In this document: positions 1 to 7,302 of the stretch, in pieces | How positions within the stretch are numbered: the first letter of the stretch is position 1 | Layout of the letters: each line of letters begins with the position of its first letter | Origin: CALJFL01 sp036961205 | Lineage (GTDB): Bacteria > Pseudomonadota > Gammaproteobacteria > Pseudomonadales > Halieaceae | Assembly (NCBI GenBank): GCA_036961205.1 | Contig: JBALVI010000003.1 | Span: forward strand, 186,001 to 250,000 | DNA: 64,000 bases | Direction: 5' to 3' | The notes under the pieces: generated by a model | Seen by the model: the letters and a program-made list of their open reading frames with translations, nothing else | Databases searched by the model: none | Told to the model about the DNA's origin: nothing | Program-made: the position numbers and the translations under genes

Positions 1-473
1 GCAGGTTGAGCCAAGCCATGTCATCCCGCTGTGTTGTCGGCGCCGGTACCGTGGTGCAATTGGATCAGGTGGACGGGGTTGCCGCTGCTGGCGGTGAAAT
101 TTCGGTGACGCCAAACACCAACCCGGCCATTATTCGCCGCAGCATTGAGTTGGGCCTGACACCGATGCCGGGCTGGGCCACCGCCAGTGAGGCCTTTGCT
201 GCTTATGATGCAGGCGCACGTTTTCTTAAATTGTTCCCTGCTGGTAGTTATGACATTGGTCACATTAAATCAGTACGAGCAGTGCTCCCCAATGACTCAC
301 GTGTGCTGGCCGTGGGTGGGGTCGGCGCAGGGAATGCAGGCGCGTGGTTTAAGGCCGGTGCCGATGGGCTAGGTGTTGCAACCGAACTCTATGCGCCGGG
401 GCGCAGTGCTGACGAAGTATTTGAAGCAGCGAATAAACTGGTCGCTGCAGTGAAACTTGCTGCAGGCGTTTAA
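1..473 (+). CDS. dgoA: 2-dehydro-3-deoxy-6-phosphogalactonate aldolase, 5' end cut off
   Basis: Class I aldolase of the KDPG/KDPGal family, cleaving 2-dehydro-3-deoxy-6-phosphogalactonate to pyruvate and glyceraldehyde 3-phosphate in the De Ley-Doudoroff pathway. The frame is open to the window edge, and about 50 N-terminal residues of a roughly 205-residue protein are missing. Visible family landmarks are GAGTV, the SVTPNTNP stretch, and LKLFPA, whose Lys (codon at 228-230) should be the Schiff-base lysine, followed by AVGGVGAGN and GLGVATELYAPG. The ELYAPG ending and the lactonase partner favour DgoA over the glucose-type Eda. It lies 2 bases before the lactonase gene, so both are almost certainly on one transcript. 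The TTG at position 6 is not the true start. Confidence 0.88.
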   Translation, partial: RLSQAMSSRCVVGAGTVVQLDQVDGVAAAGGEISVTPNTNPAIIRRSIELGLTPMPGWATASEAFAAYDAGARFLKLFPAGSYDIGHIKSVRAVLPNDSRVLAVGGVGAGNAGAWFKAGADGLGVATELYAPGRSADEVFEAANKLVAAVKLAAGV

Positions 474-475
474 CC

Positions 476-1396
476 ATGACCGAACTGACCTTACTGACTA
501 CCCTTGAACTCGAGAATGAACTTGGCGAGGGCGTGATCTGGGATGCCGTCGGCGGTAGCTTCTGGTGGACTGATATTGAGCGACACCGGCTCTATCGGTA
601 CCAACTCGCAAATCAAGACCTGCAGTCATGGACCACTCCTGAGCGGCTCGCGTCATTTGCTCTGGTAGAGCCCGGCTCGGTGAGCGAAGGTGCTGAGCAG
701 CGCCTGGTCGCGGGTTTTGAAAGTGGGTTCGCCTACTATGATCCTGAATCCGGGTCCCTGAAGTGGTTGACCAAGATTGATCCGGAAAATTCTCACAGGC
801 GTCTGAACGATGGACGCGCAGACCGGCAGCAAAGGTTCTGGGCCGGGGGAGTGCTTGAGCCGCTTGGTTATGCCGGCGATGCTGCCAAGCTGTACTGCCT
901 TGACCAACACCTGCAGTGCTCTGAAAAGCTAAGCGGCATTGCGATCTCCAACGGCCTCTGCTGGAGCCCGAACTCGCAAATTATGTACCACACAGATACG
1001 CCCACTCAGCGCATTGATCAGTATGATTTTGACCCGGTCACAGCTGCGCTGTCGAACCGCCGCGAATTCGTTACCACCGAGCCCGGATGTTATCCCGACG
1101 GTTCGACTGTAGATGCACAGGGCTATTTATGGAATGCGCAGTGGGGCGGCAGCCAAATTGTGCGCTATTCGCCAGATGGCAGCACCGATTTGGTTTTACC
1201 CCTGCCTGTTAGCCAACCCACCTGTGTCGCTTTTGGTGGCGCTAATCTGGATTTGTTGTTTATTACCAGTGCTAGACAGAACCTGAGTGATCAGGCTTTG
1301 AAAGAGCAGCCGCTTGCGGGCAGTTGCTTCATCTACCAAACACCCTTCCGGGGTCTAAGTGATCCCACATTTCGACCGTTAGTTAAATCTGGCTAA
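476..1396 (+). CDS. SMP-30/gluconolactonase/LRE family sugar lactonase
   Basis: Six-bladed beta-propeller lactonase of 306 residues that hydrolyses an aldonolactone, most likely galactono- or arabinonolactone given the DgoA gene 2 bases upstream. The metal ligands expected for the SMP-30 family are present: Glu18 in LGEGVIWD, Asn111 in RLNDGRAD, Asn159 in ISNGLCWSPN, and Asp208 in YPDGSTVD. The length is normal and there is no signal peptide, so it is cytoplasmic. Coupling a lactonase to DgoA fits an oxidative galactose or galactonate route in which the kinase and dehydratase genes would lie beyond the left edge. The exact sugar cannot be read from the sequence. Confidence 0.88.
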   Translation: MTELTLLTTLELENELGEGVIWDAVGGSFWWTDIERHRLYRYQLANQDLQSWTTPERLASFALVEPGSVSEGAEQRLVAGFESGFAYYDPESGSLKWLTKIDPENSHRRLNDGRADRQQRFWAGGVLEPLGYAGDAAKLYCLDQHLQCSEKLSGIAISNGLCWSPNSQIMYHTDTPTQRIDQYDFDPVTAALSNRREFVTTEPGCYPDGSTVDAQGYLWNAQWGGSQIVRYSPDGSTDLVLPLPVSQPTCVAFGGANLDLLFITSARQNLSDQALKEQPLAGSCFIYQTPFRGLSDPTFRPLVKSG

Positions 1397-1413
1397 TTAT
1401 TTTTGTATTACCT

Positions 1414-1439
1414 GTAACCTTTTTGGGGTTTGGCGCGAA
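1414..1439 (+). promoter_or_regulatory. ECF-type promoter, GTAACC-N16-CGAA, before the spondin-domain gene
   Basis: GTAACC at 1414-1419 and CGAA at 1436-1439 are separated by exactly 16 bases. From memory this equals the -35/-10 consensus described for the Caulobacter SigF regulon, whose anti-sigma factor is NrsF. An ECF sigma gene and an NrsF-like gene follow directly, so the site probably drives the whole three-gene operon as an autoregulatory loop. Transcription would begin some 30 bases before the start codon at 1476. Confidence 0.6.
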
Positions 1440-1475
1440 CTTGATCGTGAAAACCCACAAAAACAGGAAATACCT

Positions 1476-2144
1476 ATGATCAAGCAATCCCTCGCCGCTA
1501 TCGCTCTGGTTCTATTTAGCAGCGCGTTGTCGGCTCAAACCGCACAGTATGAAGTGACAATCATGAACCTGACCCCGGGTCAGACGTTTACTCCCCAATT
1601 GGTAATGACCCACTCAATAGATTTCAGATTGTTCGAGTTCGGCCAACCCGCTAGTGAAGGCTTGGAGATACTGGCGGAGGGTGGCGATACCTCAGCGGTG
1701 ACCGATGAGGCTGCGAACTTTACCACTGAGGCGCAGACAATTGGTGGTTTGTTGGGGCCGGGTGAAGAGACCTCGATTATCATCTCTGGGCCTGCGGAGC
1801 GTGGATTCTTTACTGTCGCGGCAATGATGATTCCGACTAATGATACTTTCATTGCAGCCAACCACGTACGTCTGCCTGCTCAAGGTTCTTTGATGAGGAT
1901 GTTGTTTGGCTACGATGCAGGTACTGAGGCCAATGATCAAAACTGCCTGAACATTCCAGGTCCCCGTTGCGGTGGAGAAGGTTACTCACCTGATCCTGCT
2001 GATGGTGACGAGGGTTTCGTTCATATCGGCAACGGCTTTCATGAGCTTGGCGATGAAGGGGCTGATGGCGGCGAAATTCTTGGCCCTCGTGTATACGATT
2101 GGAGGAACTCTGTAGCCCGGGTTGTTGTCAGACGCCTACAATAA
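1476..2144 (+). CDS. Secreted spondin-domain protein
   Basis: 222 residues with a clear signal peptide ending at SALSA (about residue 20), so exported to the periplasm or beyond. The mature part resembles the Spondin_N domain: a YEVTIMNLTPGQTFTP opening, a central acidic stretch, and the late segment DEGFVHIGNGFHELGDEG. Two cysteines, near NCLNI and PRCGG, may form a disulfide. Its biochemical role is unknown; bacterial spondin-domain proteins often sit beside ECF sigma/anti-sigma pairs. It is the first gene of a probable operon with the sigma factor and the NrsF-like protein, and it follows an ECF-type promoter (1414-1439). It may be the main output of that regulator. Confidence 0.75.
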   Translation: MIKQSLAAIALVLFSSALSAQTAQYEVTIMNLTPGQTFTPQLVMTHSIDFRLFEFGQPASEGLEILAEGGDTSAVTDEAANFTTEAQTIGGLLGPGEETSIIISGPAERGFFTVAAMMIPTNDTFIAANHVRLPAQGSLMRMLFGYDAGTEANDQNCLNIPGPRCGGEGYSPDPADGDEGFVHIGNGFHELGDEGADGGEILGPRVYDWRNSVARVVVRRLQ

Positions 2145-2163
2145 ACAATATGGCCTGACCAAA

Positions 2164-2191
2164 ACGCCACTGAGCAATTAGGCAGTGGCGT
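2164..2191 (+). promoter_or_regulatory. Perfect 9-bp stem-loop just before the sigma factor gene
   Basis: ACGCCACTG (2164-2172) and CAGTGGCGT (2183-2191) pair perfectly around a 10-base loop. No T-tract follows on the plus strand, so it is not a canonical terminator in the operon's direction. It could stabilise the 3' end of the spondin message, or lower read-through or translation of the sigma gene. It covers the alternative GTG at 2185, which argues for ATG 2203 as the sigma start. Confidence 0.5.
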
Positions 2192-2202
2192 GCAGGGATG
2201 CG

Positions 2203-2775
2203 ATGACCGCTCAAGGTATCACCGATTATAGCGAAGACGAAAGACGATGGGCTCAGCTCATGGTCAGTTCTCAGGCGGGCGACGAGGCCGACTATCGTTG
2301 TCTGCTAAAGGAAATTTCGGTGGTCATCGATCGTTATCTGCGCGGGCGGTTTGGTCATCATGATTTCATCGATGACTGCGTTCAGGATGCTCTGATCGCA
2401 GTCCATCAGGCCAGGCACACCTACGATTCAAAGCGTTCGTTTCGACCCTGGCTATTTGCTATTGTCCGCCATAAGGCGATTGACGCACTACGGCAACAGC
2501 GCCGGAGAAAAACTTTACTTGAAGCAAAGACCTGGGAGCAGTCGATTTCCGATGACTCTGCCGAGGTTGCGTCTCAGGAGCAGGAGATTTCCTCTGGTCG
2601 TCTGATAAACTCGTTGGCCAAGCCTTATCGAGAGGCCATCACGCTTACCAAGTTAATTGGCCTAAGTACAGCAGAGGCAGCGGCTGAGCTTCGAATATCA
2701 GAAGGGGCGCTAAAAGTGAGAGTGCACCGGGGAATTGGACGGTTGAGGAAGATGATGGAGGCAGAGCAGGTATGA
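2203..2775 (+). CDS. ECF-type RNA polymerase sigma factor (SigF-like)
   Basis: 190-residue sigma-70 family protein with only regions 2 and 4. Region 2 includes DDCVQDALIAVHQARHTYD and FRPWLFAIVRHKAIDALRQ. Region 4 includes LAKPYREAITLTKLIGLSTAEAA and SEGALKVRVHRGIGRLR, the -35-recognition helix-turn-helix. ATG 2203 is chosen because AGGGA lies 4 bases upstream, and the earlier GTG at 2185 sits inside a stem-loop. The stop codon overlaps the start of the NrsF-like gene (ATGA), the usual arrangement for a sigma factor and its anti-sigma. Expected to recognise the GTAACC-N16-CGAA promoter at 1414. Confidence 0.9.
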   Translation: MTAQGITDYSEDERRWAQLMVSSQAGDEADYRCLLKEISVVIDRYLRGRFGHHDFIDDCVQDALIAVHQARHTYDSKRSFRPWLFAIVRHKAIDALRQQRRRKTLLEAKTWEQSISDDSAEVASQEQEISSGRLINSLAKPYREAITLTKLIGLSTAEAAAELRISEGALKVRVHRGIGRLRKMMEAEQV

Positions 2776-3419
2776 AGCCCCGTGACGACTTGATCGCCTC
2801 ATTGGTAGATGACCTTGCGCCTGTGCGCCCCATTGGCAACATTAATGCCCTCGCTATCCTATGGCTGTTGATCAGCGCGCTTTACGTAGTTGCCATTATT
2901 CACGTGTTCGGTCCTGTACGACCGGGAGCATTGGACCAATTGATAGGTAATGGTCGCTTTCTATTTGAAAACCTCGTGGGTCTGGCGTCGATTGTTCTGG
3001 TGGCGATGGGTGCTTTTCGTGCGGCAGTTCCAGGCGCCAACGCGCGCCGAGTTGGTCTCGCCGGAGTGTTGATGATGTTGGGATGGATTGCGATGTATGC
3101 AGTCGGGCTGTTAAGTCCAACTTTTGAGCCGTCGATGCTGGGTAAGCGCGAGTACTGCTATATCGAAACCCTGATCTACGCCTTGCCACCCATGCTTGTC
3201 GGCGGGATGATGATCCGGCGGCTTTATCCTCTACAGCAGGTCAAAGTCGCCTGGTTGGTAAGTTTGGCTGCAGGCATGCTGCCCGCTCTGTATATGCAGA
3301 TAGCCTGCATGTATGAACCTGTCCACATTCTGAAGTTACATATTCTGCCGGGTGTATTGGCAGGTGTGATGGGTGCTGTCCTGGTTTGGTTGCTGGCACG
3401 ATTTAGATCTAATACCTAA
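2772..3419 (+). CDS. NrsF-like (DUF1109) membrane anti-sigma factor
   Basis: 215 residues with about six hydrophobic segments, so an inner-membrane protein. It starts with a short cytoplasmic segment (DDLIASLVDDLAPVRPI) typical of DUF1109/NrsF proteins. It overlaps the sigma gene by 4 bases, implying translational coupling and a stoichiometric role in holding the sigma factor. Two cysteines, Cys129 in REYCYIE and Cys179 in QIACMYEP, fall almost exactly where I recall the two metal-responsive cysteines of Caulobacter NrsF (near 131 and 181). That supports a heavy-metal or thiol-stress sensor. Family identity is good; the inducing signal is inference. Confidence 0.75.
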   Translation: MKPRDDLIASLVDDLAPVRPIGNINALAILWLLISALYVVAIIHVFGPVRPGALDQLIGNGRFLFENLVGLASIVLVAMGAFRAAVPGANARRVGLAGVLMMLGWIAMYAVGLLSPTFEPSMLGKREYCYIETLIYALPPMLVGGMMIRRLYPLQQVKVAWLVSLAAGMLPALYMQIACMYEPVHILKLHILPGVLAGVMGAVLVWLLARFRSNT

Positions 3420-3460
3420 AGGCGGGGGTCGACTACATTCAATTGAGGTGTTTTGAAGCG

Positions 3461-3682
3461 CTAGAGGGAGCGCTGGAATCCCACAACCTTCGGTGCAGTG
3501 AAAGCCCCCGGTGATACGCGCTCTATGTAGAACTTCAGCTGTTCTTTGGCGATGCCCTCATTCTGATACGGCCCCTCGATGGTGCCTTCGCGAGTATGGA
3601 AATACCACCGCTGATCGTTACTGAAGATCCGCTCGGAACGGAACCAGCTTTTGTTTTTTTGGTCGGTTTTTCTTCTTGCCAC
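3461..3682 (-). CDS. Small DUF6316-like protein
   Basis: 73-residue cytoplasmic protein of unknown function. The core WYFHTREGTIEGPYQNEGIA with the preceding SERIFSNDQR resembles DUF6316, a short beta-rich gammaproteobacterial family (recognition from memory). It is transcribed away from the glutamate dehydrogenase gene, and a CRP/Vfr-type box (3756-3771) lies in the shared 241-base intergenic region, about 80 bases before this start codon. A 36-base stretch matching part of this gene at 33 positions occurs again at 7116-7151 with no gene around it. Confidence 0.6.
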   Translation of the reverse strand: MARRKTDQKNKSWFRSERIFSNDQRWYFHTREGTIEGPYQNEGIAKEQLKFYIERVSPGAFTAPKVVGFQRSL

Positions 3683-3755
3683 GGTGAACTTGATCGCCCT
3701 GAATTTGCCAGGCGCAAATGATAAACCATTGAGGGTTTTGGCGTGACCGCGGAAG

Positions 3756-3771
3756 TGTGACGCAGCTCACA
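3756..3771. promoter_or_regulatory. CRP/Vfr-type box, TGTGA-N6-TCACA
   Basis: TGTGACGCAGCTCACA is a perfect half-site pair with the 6-base spacer of the CRP/Vfr consensus. It lies between the DUF6316 gene (minus strand, start 3682) and glutamate dehydrogenase (plus, start 3924), so it could control either or both. Confidence 0.6.
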
Positions 3772-3860
3772 ACTTGAAGCAGCCGTGGTCGACCCTTCAA
3801 TGATCCGCAGTGAACCTTACGAAAATAGCCATATTCCGCACCCGGACTTGATCTAGATCC

Positions 3861-3880
3861 GTTGTATTGGCCAATCCAAC
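3861..3880. promoter_or_regulatory. 20-bp dyad upstream of glutamate dehydrogenase
   Basis: GTTG and CAAC flank a perfect ATTGGCCAAT core, with one mismatched pair between core and flanks. A separate perfect palindrome, GATCTAGATC, lies at 3850-3859. The dyad is about 43 bases before the gdhA start, followed by an AT-rich TATATAA (3896-3902) that could be a -10 region, so it is placed like an operator. No known regulator is recognised. Confidence 0.4.
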
Positions 3881-3923
3881 TTGCAATACTTACTGTATAT
3901 AAACCACACGAAGATCAGTATTT

Positions 3924-5168
3924 ATGGACGCAACAGCCATCACCACCAGGAACACCCACGATCGCTTCTTGCTTCAGGCCTGCGATGCTCTGGGCTACGA
4001 CAAGGCGATCTACGAATTGTTACTGACCGCATCTCGCGAGATCCTCCTGCAGATACCCATCAGGAAAGATGACGGTAGTATCGTAATCTTCAATGGCTAT
4101 CGGGTGCAGCACCACAACGCCAGAGGTCCCTACAAGGGCGGGCTTCGCTACCACCCCAGCGTCAATATCGACGACGTGCGCGGTCTGGCCTGCCTGATGT
4201 CCCTCAAGACAGCCCTTCTGGCACTGCCGCTGGGCGGCGCCAAGGGCGGCATCAACTGCGACCCCACTGCGCTAAGCGACAGTGAGCTGGAGCGCCTGAC
4301 CCGTCGTTTCGTGCAGAAGATTCACCGCAATATAGGCCCCACCCTGGATATACCTGCGCCCGATGTGGGAACCAATGCCCAGATCATGGCCTGGATCCAG
4401 GATGAATACACCAACGTGTACGGTTACAACCCCGCCGTTGTCACCGGTAAACCGATCGTCACTGGCGGTTCGGCAGGGCGAGAAGAAGCCACCGGTCTTG
4501 GTGCCACCATGGTGATGGAGGCTTACGCTGAGCACTATGAAGTACCGATTGTAGGCAGCAGCGTGGTCATACAGGGGTTTGGTAACGTGGGCCGCCACGC
4601 TGCCTTAAATGCGGCCGCGCTGGGCGCCAAAGTTATCGCGGTCAGTGACAGCAAGGGCGCTATCTACAACGCTGAGGGCCTGGATGTTACTGCTGTAATT
4701 GAGCACAAGAGCAGCATGGGCACTGTCAGTGGTATTGACGGGGTCGAAATTATTGACAATGCCAGCCTGCTGGCACTGCCCTGCGATTACTTGATTCCCG
4801 CGGCATTGGGCGGCGCTATCAACTCGGACAATGTCTCCACAATAAATGCACGGATTATTGTGGAAGCGGCCAACTCGCCCGTTACCTGGACAGCAAGCGA
4901 CATCCTTAACCAGCGCGGCGTGCGTATTATTCCCGATGTTTTGGCCAGTTCCGGCGGGGTCACGGTAAGTTATTTTGAATGGGTACAGAATCTGCAGTTC
5001 GTTTCCTGGACTCTGGATCATGTGCGCGAGCAATTGAGAGAAAAAATCAACACCGCCTCGAAACAGGTTTTCAATCTGGCTGACGAGGAAGGTATCTTAA
5101 TGAGAAATGCCGCCTACCAGATCGCCACCGAACGTCTCAAGCAGGCGATTTTCGCGGCGGGCATTTAA
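3924..5168 (+). CDS. gdhA: Glutamate dehydrogenase (Glu/Leu/Phe/Val dehydrogenase family)
   Basis: 414-residue hexameric-type glutamate dehydrogenase that interconverts glutamate with 2-oxoglutarate and ammonia. Substrate-binding landmarks are NARGPYKGGLRYHP (Lys71) and PLGGAKGGI with catalytic Lys107; Asp147 in DIPAPDVGTN is the expected proton shuttle. The Rossmann motif GFGNVGRHA starts near residue 218, and the C-terminal SSGGVTVSYFEWVQN is typical. The size matches the roughly 420-residue NAD-type enzymes. Leucine dehydrogenases are shorter and lack this N-terminus, so glutamate is the best substrate guess. The gene has its own upstream region with a CRP-type box and a 20-bp dyad, suggesting carbon/nitrogen control. 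Confidence 0.92.
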   Translation: MDATAITTRNTHDRFLLQACDALGYDKAIYELLLTASREILLQIPIRKDDGSIVIFNGYRVQHHNARGPYKGGLRYHPSVNIDDVRGLACLMSLKTALLALPLGGAKGGINCDPTALSDSELERLTRRFVQKIHRNIGPTLDIPAPDVGTNAQIMAWIQDEYTNVYGYNPAVVTGKPIVTGGSAGREEATGLGATMVMEAYAEHYEVPIVGSSVVIQGFGNVGRHAALNAAALGAKVIAVSDSKGAIYNAEGLDVTAVIEHKSSMGTVSGIDGVEIIDNASLLALPCDYLIPAALGGAINSDNVSTINARIIVEAANSPVTWTASDILNQRGVRIIPDVLASSGGVTVSYFEWVQNLQFVSWTLDHVREQLREKINTASKQVFNLADEEGILMRNAAYQIATERLKQAIFAAGI

Positions 5169-5208
5169 CCGTGACTTGCCAGTTTCACCGAACCAATCCG
5201 CTAACATA

Positions 5209-6123
5209 ATGCATAGCAAGTTTCGTCAGGGCTTGTGGGCACTGGCCGATCCCAAGATTAGCATTACCTCAGCGTCGGCGATGCTGATCGGGGTCCCGTT
5301 AGCCGCGCGTGATGGTTACTTCAGTTGGTTCTGGTTGCTGGTAACTGCGCTGACCCTGTTTTGCTTTGAGGTAGCAAAAAATGCCTCCGGTGATATTTAC
5401 GACTACGACTCCGGTACTGACCTTGCCGTAGCTGCCGACGATCGCACCGACTTCTCTGGCGGTAAACGGGTACTGGTTGACCACCTGCTTACCCGCCAGC
5501 AAACCTGGGCAGTCGCGGCCGGCTTCAGCTGCGTTGGCCTTATCCTGGGCGGCGCAATTCTGCTTTGGCAGAGCCTGCTGGCACTCTGGCTTGGGCTGGC
5601 CGGTATTGTATTGGTCTGGTCGTATCATGGGCCACCGCTGCGACTGGCCTATCGTGGTTTTGGTGAGCTGGACGTCATGCTGTGTTATGGGCCACTGATC
5701 TGCATGGCTGCCTATGTGATACAAGCTGACCGGTTTAGCCCTGAGATACTCTGGCTGTCACTGCCGCTGGGTATCTTTATCGCTGCGTTCCTCTGGGTCA
5801 ATCAGTTCCCGGACCACGATGCTGACCACAGCCATGGCAAGAACAACCTGGTGGTGAAGCTGGGCAAACAGCGGGCTAGCCGAGTGTTACCAACGCTGTA
5901 TCTGGCGGGGTATACGATTTTACTGCTTGCGCCATTTTTGACCAGCCTGCCAGCGACGATTTGGCTTGGCTTTGCCTCCGTGCCCACGGCAGCCTTCGCT
6001 TGTCACTGGGCCTGGCTTGATCCACAGACATTTTATCGTCATAAACCGGTGCAGCCTATGGCGCTGCTCAGTTTCGTTATCTATGCAGCAGGCGTGGCGG
6101 TCGGTGTACTTGCTGCGGCCTGA
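5209..6123 (+). CDS. UbiA-family prenyltransferase (MenA-like)
   Basis: 304-residue polytopic membrane protein of the UbiA superfamily, which transfers a prenyl chain to an aromatic acceptor. The first Asp-rich motif is KNASGDIYDYDSGTD (normally NDxxD), and the second is NQFPDHDADHSHGKNNL. Together they bind prenyl diphosphate through magnesium. The second motif and overall length resemble MenA-type 1,4-dihydroxy-2-naphthoate prenyltransferases more than UbiA proper, but no menaquinone genes are nearby, so the acceptor is unknown. ATG 5209 is preferred over earlier in-frame starts that would overlap gdhA. The CDF transporter follows 81 bases downstream. Confidence 0.8.
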   Translation: MHSKFRQGLWALADPKISITSASAMLIGVPLAARDGYFSWFWLLVTALTLFCFEVAKNASGDIYDYDSGTDLAVAADDRTDFSGGKRVLVDHLLTRQQTWAVAAGFSCVGLILGGAILLWQSLLALWLGLAGIVLVWSYHGPPLRLAYRGFGELDVMLCYGPLICMAAYVIQADRFSPEILWLSLPLGIFIAAFLWVNQFPDHDADHSHGKNNLVVKLGKQRASRVLPTLYLAGYTILLLAPFLTSLPATIWLGFASVPTAAFACHWAWLDPQTFYRHKPVQPMALLSFVIYAAGVAVGVLAAA

Positions 6124-6204
6124 CATCGATATCCAGCAGGTACTTTTGCAGCCGCGACATTTCGCCTGTAATCTGGGTTTTTCTCCAGCGTCGTTAATCT
6201 CCAC

Positions 6205-7116
6205 GTGAAATCATTGAACCAGACAGAAAGAGAACGTCTGCTAAAGCTGGCCACCTCTGCAGCGGTGCTGACTGCCACTCTCCTGATTATCACCAAGCTG
6301 AGCGCCTATCTGTTGACGCATTCAGTCAGTGTACTGGCTTCGCTGGTGGACTCGTTAATGGACATGGGTGCCTCCCTTATAAATTTGCTGGCCGTTCGTT
6401 ACGCGCTGATGCCGCCCGATGAGGAGCATCGCTTTGGTCATGGCAAGGCTGAGTCTATAGCCGGACTTGCCCAGGCTACCTTCATTGCCGGTTCGGGTTT
6501 GTTTTTGATAGTGCAGGCGATTGACCGACTGCTTAACCCCAGGCCACTGGAGCAACTGGACATTGGCCTTGGCGTCATGTTGTTTTCGATTGTGGCTACG
6601 CTGTTGCTGATCGCCTTTCAGCAGTATGTGATCAAACGCACCAACTCGGCTGCGATTAAGGCCGACTCGCTGCATTACCGTACAGATGTACTTAGCAATG
6701 GCGCAATTATTGGCGCCCTTGCTCTGTCCGAACTTGGTTGGGTCGGTATTGATCCCATGTTCGCCCTGGCCATCGCGGCATACGTGCTGTTGTGTGCCTG
6801 GCGCATTGGCCAGCAGGCCTTCCAGGACTTGCTCGACCACGAGCTACCAGATGAAATCCGTGCGCAGATTACAGCGTTGGCTGTGGAGCACCCTGAAGTG
6901 CGCGGCATTCACGACCTGCGCACCCGAATGTCAGGGCATATGCAGTTTGTGCAGTTGCACCTGGAGCTTGATGACGACCTGCGACTTACTGACGCGCATC
7001 GCATTGCGGAAGAAGTTGAGGAAAAAATTCTGCAGCTAATGCCAGCGGCGGATGTCGTTATTCACCAGGATCCGGTGGGTACTGACGATGCCAGACAGGC
7101 TCAACCCACACCCTGA
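6205..7116 (+). CDS. fieF: Cation diffusion facilitator (FieF/YiiP-type divalent metal exporter)
   Basis: 303 residues with six predicted membrane helices and a soluble C-terminal domain; a proton-driven exporter of Zn, Fe or other divalent metals. The transport site matches YiiP: Asp49 and Asp53 in LVDSLMD, plus His157 and Asp161 in LHYRTDVLSNG. The interface motif DEEHRFGHGKAE follows helix 2, and the tail DVVIHQDP belongs to the cytoplasmic metal-sensing domain. It begins with GTG. The last bases overlap a remnant similar to the DUF6316 gene (7116-7151), so the very C-terminus may have been altered by that insertion. Confidence 0.9.
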   Translation: MKSLNQTERERLLKLATSAAVLTATLLIITKLSAYLLTHSVSVLASLVDSLMDMGASLINLLAVRYALMPPDEEHRFGHGKAESIAGLAQATFIAGSGLFLIVQAIDRLLNPRPLEQLDIGLGVMLFSIVATLLLIAFQQYVIKRTNSAAIKADSLHYRTDVLSNGAIIGALALSELGWVGIDPMFALAIAAYVLLCAWRIGQQAFQDLLDHELPDEIRAQITALAVEHPEVRGIHDLRTRMSGHMQFVQLHLELDDDLRLTDAHRIAEEVEEKILQLMPAADVVIHQDPVGTDDARQAQPTP

Positions 7117-7151
7117 TTCTGATACGCCCCCTCGATGGTGTCTTCGCCAGT
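7116..7151 (-). pseudogene. Remnant of a DUF6316-like gene
   Basis: These 36 bases match 3560-3595 of the intact DUF6316 gene at 33 positions. Read on the minus strand they give TGEDTIEGAYQN, against TREGTIEGPYQN in the intact protein, and the next residues QGVG resemble EGIA before a stop. No start or other conserved part of the gene is visible nearby. The fragment begins in the stop codon of the cation exporter gene. It looks like a decayed duplicate or recombination scar. Confidence 0.55.
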
Positions 7152-7302
7152 CGCGGTCGACCCAGGGCCGTCCTGACATATTTTGTTCAACTATTCGCTC
7201 GGTCAGTCTTGCTTTCCTGTTGAGCGCGCATCAACCTAAGGGTCCGTTACCTGCCTGCGAAATTTTAGTCGGGTTTAATTCTACAAAGAGGCATTATCAC
7301 CG

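Noticed and set aside
2185..2202. GTG 2185 as start of the sigma factor
   Set aside because: It lies inside the right arm of a stem-loop and has no ribosome site; ATG 2203 has AGGGA and gives the expected protein.
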